Source of the DNA: Seriola aureovittata
Lineage: Eukaryota > Chordata > Actinopteri > Carangiformes > Carangidae
Length of the DNA stretch: 64,000 nucleotides
Direction: 5' to 3'
NCBI RefSeq assembly: GCF_021018895.1
Contig: NC_079377.1
Span: 12,544,501 to 12,608,500 of the forward strand
The notes beneath the pieces are model-generated. The model was given only the letters and a program-made list of their open reading frames with translations, made no database searches and was not told the DNA's origin. The position numbers were made by a program, and so were the translations under genes. Shown here piece by piece: positions 36,480-50,446 of the stretch; position 1 is the stretch's first letter; every line of letters starts with the position of its first letter.

Positions 36480-39400
36480 ATGGAGGCTAACGAAGATCTG
36501 TCTACAGGCAGAGAGAAGAGTAACTGCCCCTGCACGAATGTCTTCAGTCAGCTGTTCAGTCCCGATGGCAAAGGCTGTAGCTGGTAGGTCGAAGTCAACT
36601 AAAGTTAAACATCTTAACATCTTTGCTTTGAAAACATAAATAACTTTTTCATATTACGTTATATATCCTTTTCCCCAAATATATATGACTTTATCGTTGT
36701 CTCTCTGGTTGTGGTGACTTAGCAGCATGCTTGCTAGCAGTTGTTGTTTCAACCACCTGTAGCTCTTCAAAAAAAACAAACAAAAAAAAAACCTTCAATA
36801 TATGTTTCATGGCAAAATGGAGTCTAGAGCCGACCTATCCCGTGTGGTCATGAATTACATTTTCAGTCAGTTCATTGTGTTGTTTGCTATTGTTTTGAGG
36901 CACAAATAATTTTGTCTGCCCTGCTTTAGTTAATGATTTGCCATCTATAGAATGAGGTATTTCCTCATCAGTTGACAAACAGTAAAAAAACTTTATCTTG
37001 ATCAAGATACTGAGCTGCTTTCAGATCCACCTCGACCTCTGGCCTTTTAACAGACAAAACAAACAAAAAGAGGTATTCCTTTTAAAATTGCCAAAGTTCC
37101 TCATGTTGCTGGAGGATAATCCAAAAGAAACATAGTTAAGAATCTGCAGTGGTGCTGGCAATATTTGGCTGAAAACAGCTTCAAAGTTGCAGCAGGTGAG
37201 ATGAAAACAACATCTAGATAAACACAAAAGAGGAACTGTTCAAATTTCCTTGTCTGCTTTGACAGTACTTTTTAAAAAGTATATTTAACCGATTTTACTT
37301 TCAAGACCTACAAGCTAGAATCTACCTTTACTGGCACGAAATGAAACTGTGAAAAGTACGTATGAGAAACGGTTCCAGTACGTCCTTGTTCATTTTGTCA
37401 GGAGGCTGTGAAAAGAGTGGCTGCTCGATAATAACCTCAGCTGGGTTAATACCAACCTGAGAAACTGACTCCCTTTAATCAGCTCCTGGAATAGGAGCCA
37501 TCCGGCTTCACACAACAGATGTGGTTGCAGGAGGATTTGAGAAGTGATGTTGTTCAGGCTTAGATGAGTCTGTAGAGAACAGCCTGGTGGGCGTCTCAGG
37601 GGCCAACTAACATATCACGCAGAGGTAAAAAGAAAACAAAAAATAAAACCATTTTTGTGCTGAAGGGAAAAGAGCATTTATCATAGCGGGAATGAAAGGC
37701 TTAGTGGTGACTCAGTGTAAGGAAATGTCTGCCTGCTGTGAGGGCCATATTTATTACTCCAATAAACTTTCATGGCAACTTTCAATTCAGCCCACACTGT
37801 GTCACTGCACTGACATTTAGATCCTCAGATTCAGACAAAGCATTGGTTGGCAATTGATATTTACTCTTGGCACTGTGTTGAGGCTAACTCAAACAAATCT
37901 GAGAAGGTGCCAATTAAACTTCCTTTCCTTTTATAGATAGTACAACCAGAACTAAAAGTTGTGTGTTTGACTTTCTTGTCTCTCTATTGATGAGAATGTT
38001 CTCCACACAGCCCTTTTCTTGGGGGGGTGGGGGGGTGGGGGGGGTCTGTTATACATAGCTATGAATGAAAGCTTTTAATCTCACTGCTGTGATTGAAAAA
38101 CCACCAGTGAAGAAGTGTTTGATAGTATTAAGTGAATTAGCACACAAGCTTGTGATACCAATAACCTAATCAAATCATGATCACAGCTCCACTGTCATTG
38201 TCAGACAAGGGTTTTTTTTAAACATGTCTTGGTCGCATGTTTTTACTTTATATTTTGACAAATTTGACTTTACGCTTTCTTTAATGTGGTCTGCTGAATT
38301 TAGATAACTGGATCTGAATTTTTTGCATTTGCATTCATATCCAGGAGGTGGCAGTGTTGAGCTTCAATCGCTGCATGTGGGTGGTTTTGAGAGCTCAATG
38401 TACAAATATAAATGAATGAAAATATCCGAGAAGAGCCCACTGGGGTAGAGTTAAATATGGATGATGCTTTTTTTCTTCATAATTTCCCCTTTTCCCTTTT
38501 TAAGCTGAACGCACATATGCATTGAATCCGAAGCACTACGCACAACACTCGCTGTGTTTTTCAATGAATATCACATGGCTATGCAGATGCAGCATCACAA
38601 GGCTGCTGTCTCCTCTCACCCCCAGTTAACTGGACTTGCCCATTAAAACTCATGACTTTTATTGTGTCTGCTTTACCTCGCTGCCTCTGGACTGTTCATG
38701 CTTTTCCAGTAAAATCCACAGTCATCCTGTGTTTGTGTCTGCGTGCGTCCACTGAGAGCTGAGGTGCCTTGAGTAGTTTTTCCACCTACGTTTTAGAACT
38801 CAAAGTAAAGATTTTCTGCTCATCAAAGCTGCATCTTCAGCCCTTTTTCTTCAGATTCACATGTTGATTCTACTTTTCTGTTACTGTCTGGAAGTAGGAG
38901 GTCGCTTGTCTGGTTTTACTTGCAAGTTCTTTTAAACTTTCTCTGACCTAACCGGCTTGAGCAAAAAGATGAATAGATTTCCTTGAAGTCTCTCTTTCAA
39001 ACCTGCTGCTTTTCTTGCTTTCAGCTTTCATATATTTATATGGGCTGTCTGTATTATTGTGCCACAAACACTTTAACGCAGGCAGGTGTATGTTTGTCCA
39101 TGTATTTATGTCCTATTATGTCTTTTTGCCATTACTGATAAAGTATATGGATGCAGTATGTTATTCAAATGGTAGATTCGAGCCCTGCTGCCTCCAGACA
39201 GGCTTGCCTTGGACAGAAAACACCCTCTATTAGAGAGTGTGTTTAGTCTGCTGTGCCTGTAGACAGGAAGATAAAGTGCTTGTCTGGAGACTAGAGGGGG
39301 TTGGAGGCAGGGGAGATTTCCTTTTTGAGTTGCATGGTGTTGAAAAGAAAACCAATGGCTGTGAAGATTTTCACTGCTCGGGGTAAAGAAGATGGGTAGG

Positions 39401-42400
39401 CTGTCAACTCCGCATTCCCTCAGGATAGAATCATTTTAATTTGAGCACAATTTAGAAGAAAGAAATGTCTGTGCAATCAAAGTGTGCGAGCAAAGGGAGA
39501 TGTTTCTCAGTCTGTTTTTTGGCGTTTGAGTGAGATGCTACTTCTCTGTTATCTGTGTGTGTCAAATGAAAGTTGCAGCTGCCTGTCAGCTTCCTGTCTC
39601 CTGCGAGAACAGGCAGATATTACTGTCAGTTTGCTCTCGCTGTTGTAAAACTGTCATGTGCGCAGCCTCTCTCTCACCATATCTCCCGTTGCTTCTCGAA
39701 GTCACTTCACTGGAGCATTTTGTCTTGGGCGTCAAGGGTCTTTGGTTGACTCCTCACTGTGGTGGCACTGTGGGAGCTGAAGTCATCCGTCATGTTTATT
39801 ATTTTTTAATACTCATATCAGAGAAATACAAGAATAGAAGGGTCAGACGTGAAGTGGATGAATGGAGGAAAGATGGAGATGGATAATAATAGATAATAGA
39901 TAACGTCTTTATTTCATTTAAATAATATCAGGATGTTCCATCTAAAAATTGGAAATATGTTTTTTTTTTTGTTCTCTTTTAATCTCTCTGAGTGGCATGG
40001 TTTCAATACTAAATATATTTAAATTTTCAGCTTTTCTATATATTCGTGCCAGACAGAAAACAGAGCAACAGACAGATGAGTATTTACCAAGAAACTCCAA
40101 ATAAATTAAGCGAACGAAGGGATTTTGGTGCAAGTGTTTAATGGATCTGGATAAGATAAAAATTTAATAACCATAGCAATCTTTAGAAATCTATATGATA
40201 AATGTTCAATATCTAGACTTCTTTGATGCTTCAGACCCCAGTGGCTTGAAAGTTAAATCTTTCTCTCTCCAGAGCTTCATTTCCGACACAGACGGAGTCC
40301 TGTAAGTGGTAAATAATTTTCAGCCAGATTATATTCTGATATCCAGGCCCATATCTCAACAGCGTCTCCACAATATTGAGTGCATAATGAATTCATACGA
40401 TCACATTGAGTGGCAATTCCTGATTGACTGTCTGTACCGGAGAACAGAGAAGAACGATGATGCGGAGGGAGGGAAGCTTAGCGGTTCATTAGGAAGACAA
40501 ACAGACTTGCAGATAAATGAGCTGTGACTGACTATATCTTCAGCTGAGATGACTGAACAATAACAAGCTGGGTGAGATGACAGCCATTTTGGGAATGTCA
40601 TCGGCCATGATTTTGGCATAATGATGCAGAAAGTTGATATTTGACAGAAAAAAAACAGAAAAAGAAAAAAAAAAAACCTGGAATTAGAATATCCCAGAAT
40701 TAGTGAAAACCTTGAGATAAAACTTTGGATGTTTCTCACATGAACTCAGATGAGAGGTCACAGCAGTGCTGAAATGTCTGTAGCACTGTCGCTCATAACA
40801 GATATCCCGCCTCATTGGCTGATTAGATAACAGGCCATTTACAATTTGCTGTCCCTCCGTATTTAGCACTTGACTCTTATCTCAATGATCCATACCCCGA
40901 CTCTGCGCATAAATGGCATTAGCTCTCACATCACTCTATTAATCGGATTCATGGCCCTTGGCTCACTGTGGAATGTGCTGATGTTTTGGGAGCCCCTTGC
41001 CTCTCTCGCTTGTCTCCCATCTTCTTCTGTCTTGTCTTCATTATAGACACACAAAAACACACACACACACATTGTCTACTGAAGTGTAGTACTGTGTGCC
41101 ACCACAGATTGGCAGTATGTGCACTGGCTTCGACGGTTCGGCTGGGATTGGTCATGTGCGGATAAAAGAAGGTCGTGCCATCACTGTTCTCGCACACAGC
41201 TCGCTGACTGAACTGTTTAATCATATCCAGAGGGTTTAGAGTGGAGTACATATACTCTGGCATCAAATCCTCCCTCCCTCTGTGATTGTGACAAGAGAGC
41301 TTAACCAGCCAATAACACAGCTCCATTTCCTCTGTGTTTTATAGCTATGGAAACAGGTGTGAGTCACTGTGCTTGCTTGCTTGCTTCGAGTGTACAAACT
41401 CTCACTGAGGCAAAAGATCAAAGAACAGGATCCAAACTCAGCCTTCTAAATTTCCTCCTCATTTCACCTGACTGCCTCTTCATTAATCAGTCTGGAATTG
41501 TATCAAGGTTTCCCTCCACCTCTGGTATTTATGCTTTCTCTTTCTCTGTCAGCCTCAGCCTCTGCCTGTCTCTCCTTCTGCCTCCATCTCTCTGTCCCAG
41601 GATCAGGTATAATTGCTGTTGAGATAAACCCTCCGATGCTATTTCTCCTTTTTGTCTCTGAAAACACCCGCCTCGCCTCGGCAACATGGAACAGTCAAAG
41701 CTGGATCCGTGTAGCCTTTGATCACGCTGAGCATCCTCTCACCAGCCTTGGCCTAATTTAACTGGTTCTGTATCCACCCAAACCTTGATGCTGTCACTTG
41801 AAAGGCCTCCACCTTGGCTGCACTCTGAGGTGAATCTGACAGCATCTCAGCATGATCAGACCCCCCCCCCCCCCCCCAAAAAAAAAAAAAAAAAAACACA
41901 GGTGGAGTTTGTGTGCCATGTGTTACTTTACATGTGTGTTTATTTGCGCGTCCATGTGCCGAGCGTGTTGCCGGTTGTTTCCTCTTAAGTTTGCCCCACT
42001 TGCATGGTAAGTGAAGCAGTCAAACCTGCGACAGCGTGCTGGTGCTGAGGCTGATGAGGGCCTCGCACGATGAGCTGTGAAATGATAATGTCTCTCTGCG
42101 TCATTAGAGCTCGGCGGCATTTGAAATCGTCTGTGTGCGCTTTCAGAAATTGCATTTATGTGCCTGTAATCTTCTATAGGTGCTAATGATAGCTCAAAAC
42201 AGATGCATTAACAACAACATCTGTTTCCCTTGCTCTCGCGCACACAGACAGGCACTGCCTCCTTTCTCCTTTTTCCCTCCCTCTCTCTCGCTCCTGCTCT
42301 TGTTAATTGAATGGTATATTCTGCATATGGCAAAGTTTTTGTTTTTTTTGCCTGATCTAGCAAGCAAACATTGTACTGGAGACTTAGACAGCTTATTGTC

Positions 42401-45400
42401 AAGACCAACAGCCAGCCGTCAGATCAGACTGAACATGTGAATGAAGCAGACACTAATGCGGGTGGTTACCTGGTTACACTTTCTGCAGTTTGTTACACCT
42501 TAAGGAGGATTAGCTAAAAGGCTCCCGTTTCATACAACCAGGGGCCCTATTTTCATAGTATTTTCTATCACTAATAAGAACATTGTTAAAAAGAAGTCGA
42601 GAAAGATAATACAATTAAAACTTATTTGGAAGAGAAAACAAATAACATCCATCACACGACTTTGGTGCACATACAGTTTCCCTGTTCAATGACAGGCTGT
42701 GACCAGTATTTTGGACTCCCTCTGTTTTGACTTCACCTCCATAATAACAATAATAATAATGACGCTTTACATGAGTTTTTTTTTTTTAAAAAGAGCAACA
42801 TACTAAAAATATAAAACACACAATATTATTACAAAATAAAAGCATTCCTGAAAAGGTGAGTTTTGATATGGGATTTGAATATGGACAGATTGTTCCAGAG
42901 AGAGGGGGCAGCTATGGAAAAGTCTATGGAGGGCTTTGTAAGTGAGGAGAAGGACTTTGAATTGGATTGGTTCTGGGACAGGGAGCCAGTGGAGTTTCTG
43001 GAGGAGAAGGGGTGATGTGTTTACGGGAGCGGGAGTGGGTGAGCAGGCGAGCAGCAGAGTCTCGGATATACTGGGGGTTATTTAGGACTTTGATGAGCCG
43101 TAGATAATGCTGCAGCAGTAGTCTATTCTGGATGTTATGAAGGCATGGATCAGAGTTTGGGCAGCAGAGAAGGAGAGTGATGGGTGGAGACGAGCTATGT
43201 TTTTTTAAGGTGGAAAGAGGCAGTGCTGGTGATTTGATTGACATGGCGTTCCATATAAAGAGCTTTAGATAATGTGGATAAACTGTTGCCTAGCTGTCTC
43301 ACGTCTCATGTTTCTTGTCCCAATCTGACTTCCAGGTCTCTGCAGTTACCTTTGTGGGTACAATGTAACTGATTGAACACATAACACAATCGTCCTGCAT
43401 TAATAAAGAAGGAAGTGCAGAGAGCCTGCTGAAGTGTCCATGAGCATTACCACCTTTTGGTGAGGAGGCAGCCCAGTTCTTTATCATCCCGCCAGAAGGA
43501 TTGTTGTTGTCATTCAGGCCACTTTTCGTCTGAGTGCTAGAAACATCTGGTGTCTACTTTGTTTTAGATTTTGGCTCAGAGAGGGGCAGTCGCTTGGCCA
43601 GCGTTGGCTCAGGGAAGAGCTGCAGTAGACCTGGTGCTGTGTATTTTTGTTTAAAGCACTTTCATCCCTTTTTATCTCCTAGGAGGAGAGACATGAGAGA
43701 CAAATAGGGAAAAATTAAATATGTCCACAACTTTTATTCCTTTTTATCTTGGTGTGATTTGACATTCATGTTTCACGACAGGTTCAAAATGTATGAAAAC
43801 GAGTCTTCCTGTGGGTTTGTGTGGCCTGTAGGTGAGGTGCAGGTGGGTGTCAACATCTAACAGCATTTTAACCTGAGTTTTACAACAGTTTTGTTCCTCA
43901 GAGAACAATTGCAAAATGAACAACAGGGCTGGGATGATGAAATACTCTTACTCTATCAAAGCACTGGTTGCACATAAAATGCATGTTTCCTACAAAGCTG
44001 TCCTTGTTAAAATCGCCCTTTAATCGCCCTCTTTCACATTATGTTTTTGAAAGGAATTCTCTGTTGCAAGTGGCCATTTAAGCTTTCTAGATTTAAAACA
44101 AAGCTGAAAGCGCAGCTGCAGGACCTTCACATTTGTGATCCCCATTATTGACAAAAAGCCTTTTCCTCTTCAAAATAGCAGAGTGAAAATGAAAATTGCT
44201 GTTGTGCTGTCGCTCCGAAGAAAAGCGCATCAAGGCTCACTTGGACACACCAACATCCGCTCACCTTTACCATCCATTTTGAGATTACTCCAATACCAAA
44301 CCATAAAATATTCACACCATACTAGATGAAGCTAAATCAGTATTTTCCAGTGATAGGAGACCTGTCATCTTGCATTATCGTCCCTGCAGGACCGTGCATG
44401 CCTGTTCCCTTTATTTGACCTTAGCTCTCCCACGCGTGGATGGTGGGGTGAATACGAATATGTATGGCTACACCTTGCACATTGCAGCCCCATTGAGTCA
44501 TTCGCTGTGTGGCTGCATCTCACGAGGAAATGGCTTTGACACTGTTGGCCTTTGCTTGATAAATTAGGTCCCTGGGTAGGCATCCAACATTACACTGCAC
44601 ATTCATTATTAGCTAACCACAGGCCATATGGCAGGGAAAGTGCTATATCACTGCACATTAGCTGGGCATTATCAGAAGCATTGTGAGTCACAAACTTCCC
44701 TTCAGCTTTTGGAAAAAGTTTATTCATCTGTCAACAAAAAAAAAAAAACAACTCTTCATATTCATGTCACATTTCTGATGTGTAGGCCATAAGCATACAG
44801 GCTGTATAGTCTTAATTGGCTTACGTCCTTAACACCCGTAAAATCTAGAGACATTGGGAGTAAAGAGGAATGAGTTCACCAGAAATCAGCACGCCTCCTA
44901 ATTGGAAGAAGGTGGCGCTCAGGGGACAGAGGAGATTGGTGGAGAGTCCTACAGTGGGTGTAATGATTTCCTGTGGGTAGCGGATGAGCCAGGAGCAGGC
45001 CTGATCAGGTAGGGGGTCGGAGGAGGGGAGAAGGAGGAGGTGGGAGGGCTCAGAGGATGAAGAAAGCAGCTATCTTGAGACTCGTTTGGGTAGCAGCTCC
45101 GCTCCGAGAGAAAGGAATGGCACAGACTCTCTGACCTGGATCAATGTCCGACTTCTTCCTTCTACTGCCTCTCTCTGTCAGTGTGTTTGTGTGCCTGTTT
45201 AGTTATTCTTATGAACTTTTAGCCAGTGGAGTATTGGGTGAAAAAAGGCCCCTATGTCTCTCCAGGAGTCTTTTTGCATCTTTGATGTTTTGCTTTGTGA
45301 TTTTGTTCTTCCTCGTTTCGAGAGTGTGTAATTCAAACCCTGCCTCCCTGGTGGGGCTGGGTATTGAACCTCAATACCATTGTGGTACTGACTGAAACAG

Positions 45401-48400
45401 GGTTTCTTAATTAAAGATGTTTTAATACCACATAGAATCTAATAGACCTTTTTCACAGCAGACAATTGGCTTGTCATTGCAGGAAAAGCACAGGTGTTAC
45501 TAATTAAAAACCCATCTCATTAATTAAAGGTCCATATATGAACTTTACACATTTACATATACTAGACTATGCATCTATTTTCCATCATATCAGTAAAACA
45601 TTTACAACACTTTGTAAATTAAAATCAAAATGTTTTTATAAGGTATGCAGGCAGCTTGTAATGGGTTTCCCTGCTTGGCCTCATGTGTGTCACTAATATT
45701 ATAATATATTGATGCATACAGGCCCTTTAAAATGACATTCAAGACGTTTTGATACCATCCAAGGTTTTTTTTTAAAGAACTGAAGGAATTTAAAACCTGC
45801 AGATTCTCTGTGAAATTTAGATCACAACCTTGTCAGATCTTTATTCTTGTTAACTTATTTTTTTCCCAGCGATTTTTAGACAATTTTTATTCAGGCAAAG
45901 TTCTTGTACTGCTTTTTGTGGAACAAGATTTCAGAACATTTGAGAAGTTTGGCATAAATGAAAAAAATACTTCTCACTGCCAAACTCATATCAGATCTTA
46001 CTGCAAAGGCACAAAAAACTTTCAAATGATGGTCGTCCTGTTGGCCTGGAGGTTTTTGAGGTATATGGTCACATCTTGCAATCTCTTGCTCTATGTTTGC
46101 CTGGTGAAGCAGAATCACATCTCTTCTTCATCTGTCTTCTCATTTACCCCTTCTTTATCCCATCTCCCTCTTATTTTCTCCTCTTTCTCTTCCCCATCTC
46201 CCCGCTCTGCTTTTGTTGTGCCCATTAGTCCTCGACATACAATCGATACGCAGGGGCCTACAGCTCTGCCACCATAAAAGCGATGAGGGAAACAAGAAAC
46301 GGCATGAGAAAATGGAAGTGTAAGACAAGGAGGACTTGTTGTGGTGTCTCTTAATGTGGCTGTTGTTTATGAAGCCCTCTTTTTCTCCGAACTGTCTATC
46401 ACTGTCATTACTGCTATTGGTCAGAATGTGTGTGCTAAATGCCTAACTTTTAATCTCATCTGTGGATAACTGGTTCACTTCCTTTGCCATCTCCAACACC
46501 TCGCTCTCATCTTACGGTCTGTCAGTGGCTTGGTGCATCACATCAAAACTGTTGCTTTAAAAACAGGAAAATATTGACCAGTGGGACTCAGCAACAGTGC
46601 AGCATTTGTGGATTTATCATTGTGGCTCCTGTTTTATGTCACCAAGGGTTTTGAGAGGGAGGAGAGCTGGTGTCAGAGGTGTAAATTAGACCGTAGATCA
46701 GGGAAACCGGCAGACACGGATGCTGCAGGCCTGATGAATGGATAATGGTGCCTCTGTTCCAAAGAGCCCTTGGCATATGGCAAATAAACCAGTATGCACA
46801 CGTGGAGGGGCCGACAGATAGACAGGTGTGGGCACATGCACACACATACACACACAAACAAACAAACGTGCACACATTTTTAGTTCAACACCAAGAAGCT
46901 GAAGACAGGAGCAACTCAAAGTGAATACAAAACATGGGGTTCTCTTAGCTACTTCATTTAAAGCTTTGCCATATATCTCTAATTACCAGAGGGAAATTAA
47001 ACATTTTACTCATGTTCCATGCCATTATAGAAATATATATTTTTATCATGGTGAGAAACCTTTGATTAATGGTGCAAAAATTGCATATCAACTTTTTTTT
47101 GCAAACATTTAATTATCAGTATGGTATTAGATTGTAACCCTTAGTTTCGGTCCACAGGAGTGACCTCCATTAATTCGAAAACTTATTTATTAGCAGTAAC
47201 CCTGATAACAATAACACAAATACTGGAAACAGCAATCAATGTGTTGTTTTAACACTAAAATACAGCAATAAAATACAACACATATTCTTTGTAGCATCAT
47301 TTTGTTGTTTCCACATTCTGACTTAAAAGCACATAGTTGAACAAATGAACCATCTGAGGAGCATGTGAATGCAGCATCAGTTCACCTCATATTATTCAGA
47401 CTGTAATGAGCGACCGAGTGTCTGCGTTGCAATTCCGAGTCGAAGATATAAGGGATTTCAGATAGCTACAATATATCCCACCTGTCAAAAATTAGTGTCA
47501 ACAAACCAATGGCAACACGGCTGCAAAGTTGCATCTAAATAAAATCCAGTTTTGAAACTATATAATCAGAATCCATACTTTGTGTCTGGTTTCACTAGTT
47601 ACCGCTACAAATGCATAAAAGTAGCAGATTTAGGCTAGGCTATCTGGTGCGACTACAACCAGTGACCTTCATGGAATAGTCATAGTATGATGTGTCAAGG
47701 AATAGTGTGTAGTAGTCATCACAAACAATTTGTAGGGAGAGTCCCGTTTGACCATTGGAAAGAAGCACCGAACCTTTGCGGGAGCAATTTAACACCATTA
47801 ACACTATTATTGACAAATCATTTAAGTGATTAGAATGAGACAACATTGATTAGCCTACTGTTAATATACTTGCCAATATTTTCCTTGCTCAGGAAAAGTA
47901 AAAGTCTCACACACAATGTTGCTCTGTGCTCTCTGAAGGGGAAAGATGCAGGAAAAAGTCCTCCTCCACAAAACAGCTTAGGAGAGTTAGGGTGACAAAG
48001 GGAAGTGGGTGTGAGACAGTGGATGGGAGTAGGTGTTGGACAGATTTGAGATTACTGTTTTTACCTCCCCTACACTTGATATCCATCATTTTATAAATCT
48101 CCATCGAGCTGTAACTATGACTCAGCCAGCATCTTAGATAACTGAAAGATGGCTAGAGAGACAACATGCAGCAATGAGTGGCTAAAAACAGCCACGATAT
48201 TACATCAATCTGAGACTTTAATCTTTAATCTAACAGGCACATTCATCATACTGGCGTAATTACACACCCCTTCTAAGAAAGGTCTTCACTTAATTGAAAT
48301 TAGTTGGATTATTATTTTTTTTTTTTAATACAATCATTATCCAGAGAGCCTCCTGTCATGCTGCGCTGTACTTGATTTGCTTGTACGATGATAAAGTCTT

Positions 48401-48540
48401 TTTAATAATCCAACAAATACGGCCGTAATAAATAATGTCACTTCCTCTGATGATTGATGATGTTTATATCCAAGAGTGATGACAACAACAGATGCTGTGA
48501 TTAAGTAGACACTGTCACACACACACACACACACACACAC

Positions 48541-48616
<76 letters not shown>

Positions 48617-50446
48617 AACCTAGATCTTAGCTACGCAGATACACCTGCACACAAAGACTACAAAACTTTTAACAATGATGTGTGTGTTTTTCCCCACATA
48701 TTCGACGGATGCTCAGCCTGTAACATGCTACTGAAGATAAAGTCAGAACTGATGTATGAAATGTGGGACATTCACTAACTGTGTTTACATGCACAATCTT
48801 CACACAGCAATCTGTGCACACTCTATATGTACTTTGTCTGATGTTTAAATAATTTTCTTTACTCCACACACAGATTGATGTTGACGTTAACAACTAACGC
48901 AAACTCTTACTGTTTAAATCTGTTCTTATAGCATCTGTGTTAGAACCAGCTGTTGTGCAGGGAAATTGCTCTGGAGTGACGTAAATACTTTTCTTTTTCT
49001 TTTTTTAATCTAAATGATTAATGTGATAACTAACAACCCGTTGAACAACTGACGTGTGCGAGATTGCATGAGTATAGAAAAGTGGCACATGAACCAGACT
49101 TTCAGGCAAAGTTGAACTTCTCACAGTCGAAGTGCAGCCGGTAATGTGATTATATTTTGTACATGCATACTCAATGAATATTCTAACACTTGAGCTTATT
49201 AAGGTGAGAGGTTTCACAGTGATTGACAGTCGGTCTTAGCTCAATGCAAGGCTTATGTTACAGCGTTTCATACTGATATGCACTAAGACGCAGACACTCT
49301 ATCAAGGTGTTCTGCCTGTGTTTCTTCTAAAGCATTTCATGATTCAGCAATCTATAGCTGTGCTGTGCAGATAATGTGGTGGCTTTGAAGGGATTTACAC
49401 AAGTAGGTGCTGCTGCCTCCCCTGACGCTGTGGCAGGGTTTTCACTGTGGTGTGCTAGGAGGTGTTTGACTGCGAGCTGCGCCAATGACGCCATTGGCAG
49501 AGCTGGGGTAAACATGGGTTGCAGTCTAATACCTTGGCTTTAGCAGTTGAATCTGGGACTGAAGGATTTGATAGCCCACTAAGCTAATATCTGGGGAGAT
49601 AACAAGTTATCAGCCAGACTGATTTCAAATGCTGTGTGACTAATTTGAAGAGGGGTTTTCCAAAACTCACTGTTCGGTCCCCAGTCATCGCCAGCCAACT
49701 GAATCTTATTCCTTTATTAATTATAGCTTCATAACAACAGCAGTTCTTTCCACATTTATTGTATTTTACAGTGGAAATGAGGCTGATTTAAAAAAAAAAA
49801 AAAAAATCTCAATAAAAGTCCTGATGCAACTGCCAATTAAACCACTGAATATTTATGCCATTGCTATCCGAGTATCTATGGCTTGCTTTCCATCGAGCTG
49901 ACGAAACTTGATAACATCCACACAATGATGCAATTAAAAACGTAGAAACAGCAACAATTGCTTCATATTGGATATTTATTTTAATTCATTTGAGATCATT
50001 GAAATGAGTGACAATCCATCACAATATTGTGCAGCTATTAGTCACCGGATGTACACAGTTATCTGACATTTATAATAACCGTCAATTGTTTCCTCTATGT
50101 TATATCATATACTATACATACATCAAAACATATGTTGACAAGCAGCGGTTTAGTAGGATTATATTTAGTGGTGAGTGTCTGAATCAGCTGTTCTCTACTG
50201 TCTGAGAGCTTTAATGCAAAAAAAAAACCCACTGGTGGGACGTCATTAGTCTAACTTGGCATATGTGTGGGTGTTCTGAAGTAGCAGAAAATTTAGAAAG
50301 ATGAGAAAATAAATCAAATTGAGTCTCATTAATTTATAAAGCACTATTCATTTTGCAGGGTCACCCAACAGTGCTGTACTGAGATCACACAAATCGCAGT
50401 TGAAGATATGAGGCAAGTGGATCAGAGACTCCAGAGCACTTCAACA
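36480..50446 (+). CDS. Unidentified gene, three candidate 5' coding exons
   Basis: I do not recognise this protein. Exon 1 (36480-36583) starts at an ATG with G at -3 and +4, encodes MEANEDLSTGREKSNCPCTN and 14 more residues, and ends in phase 2 at a GTAGGT donor. A micro-exon ends at 40301 before GTAAGT. Using the second AG of its acceptor (CTCCAGAG, exon 40275-40301, 27 nt) it continues the frame as CFISDTDGVL; using the first AG gives an immediate stop. The third exon (50359-50446, 88 nt, TTTTGCAG acceptor, GTAAGT donor) stays in phase as VTQQCCTEITQIAVEDMRQ followed by VDQRLQSTST and ends in phase 0. The joined N-terminus is Cys-rich, then polar and possibly helical. Phase agreement across three exons and the promoter next to hps6 support a real gene. 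The 3' end was not found; one possible terminal exon is 58454-58489. Confidence 0.5.
36584..40274 (+). other. Presumed first intron of the unidentified gene
   Basis: No exon was recognised in this 3.7 kb. A G-rich run lies at 38021-38044. Confidence 0.4.
38021..38044 (+). repeat. G-rich run (G7-T-G7-T-G8)
   Basis: Three long guanine runs are separated by single T residues. The runs are long enough to supply four G-triplets, so a quadruplex could form on the plus strand. Confidence 0.9.
41861..41896 (+). repeat. C17-A19 homopolymer junction
   Basis: Seventeen C residues are followed directly by nineteen A residues. Confidence 0.95.
42838..43245 (-). mobile_element. LINE fragment (L2/CR1-type), 3' end of the reverse-transcriptase ORF
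   Basis: On the minus strand the sequence reads IRDSAARLLTHSRSRKHITP, then after a frameshift LLLQKLHWLPV and FKVLLLTYKALH, then after another IAAPSLWNNL and FKSHIKTHLFRNA. These match the C-terminal part of teleost L2-like non-LTR retrotransposon proteins (xNxAARLLT, HWLPV, LLTYKALHG, LWNxLP, FKxxLKTHLF). Two frameshifts show that this is an old dead copy. Confidence 0.8.
45345..45420. mobile_element. Possible short DNA-transposon (hAT-type MITE) remnant
   Basis: The words 'ggggctgggtattgaacctc' and 'ggtactgactgaaacaggg' resemble the end regions of short non-autonomous repeats common in fish. Neither target-site duplication nor the second end was found. Confidence 0.3.
48516..48612. repeat. 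(CA)n microsatellite
   Basis: About 97 nt of CA dinucleotides with a single slip (CAACAC) at about 48540. Confidence 0.97.

Larger units (their letters stand above)
40302..50358 (+). other. Presumed second intron of the unidentified gene
   Basis: About 10 kb without a recognisable exon. It holds a LINE fragment (42838-43245), a C/A homopolymer junction (41861-41896), a possible hAT-type remnant (about 45350-45420) and a CA array (48516-48612). Much of the remaining sequence is AT-rich with TAAT words. Confidence 0.4.
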
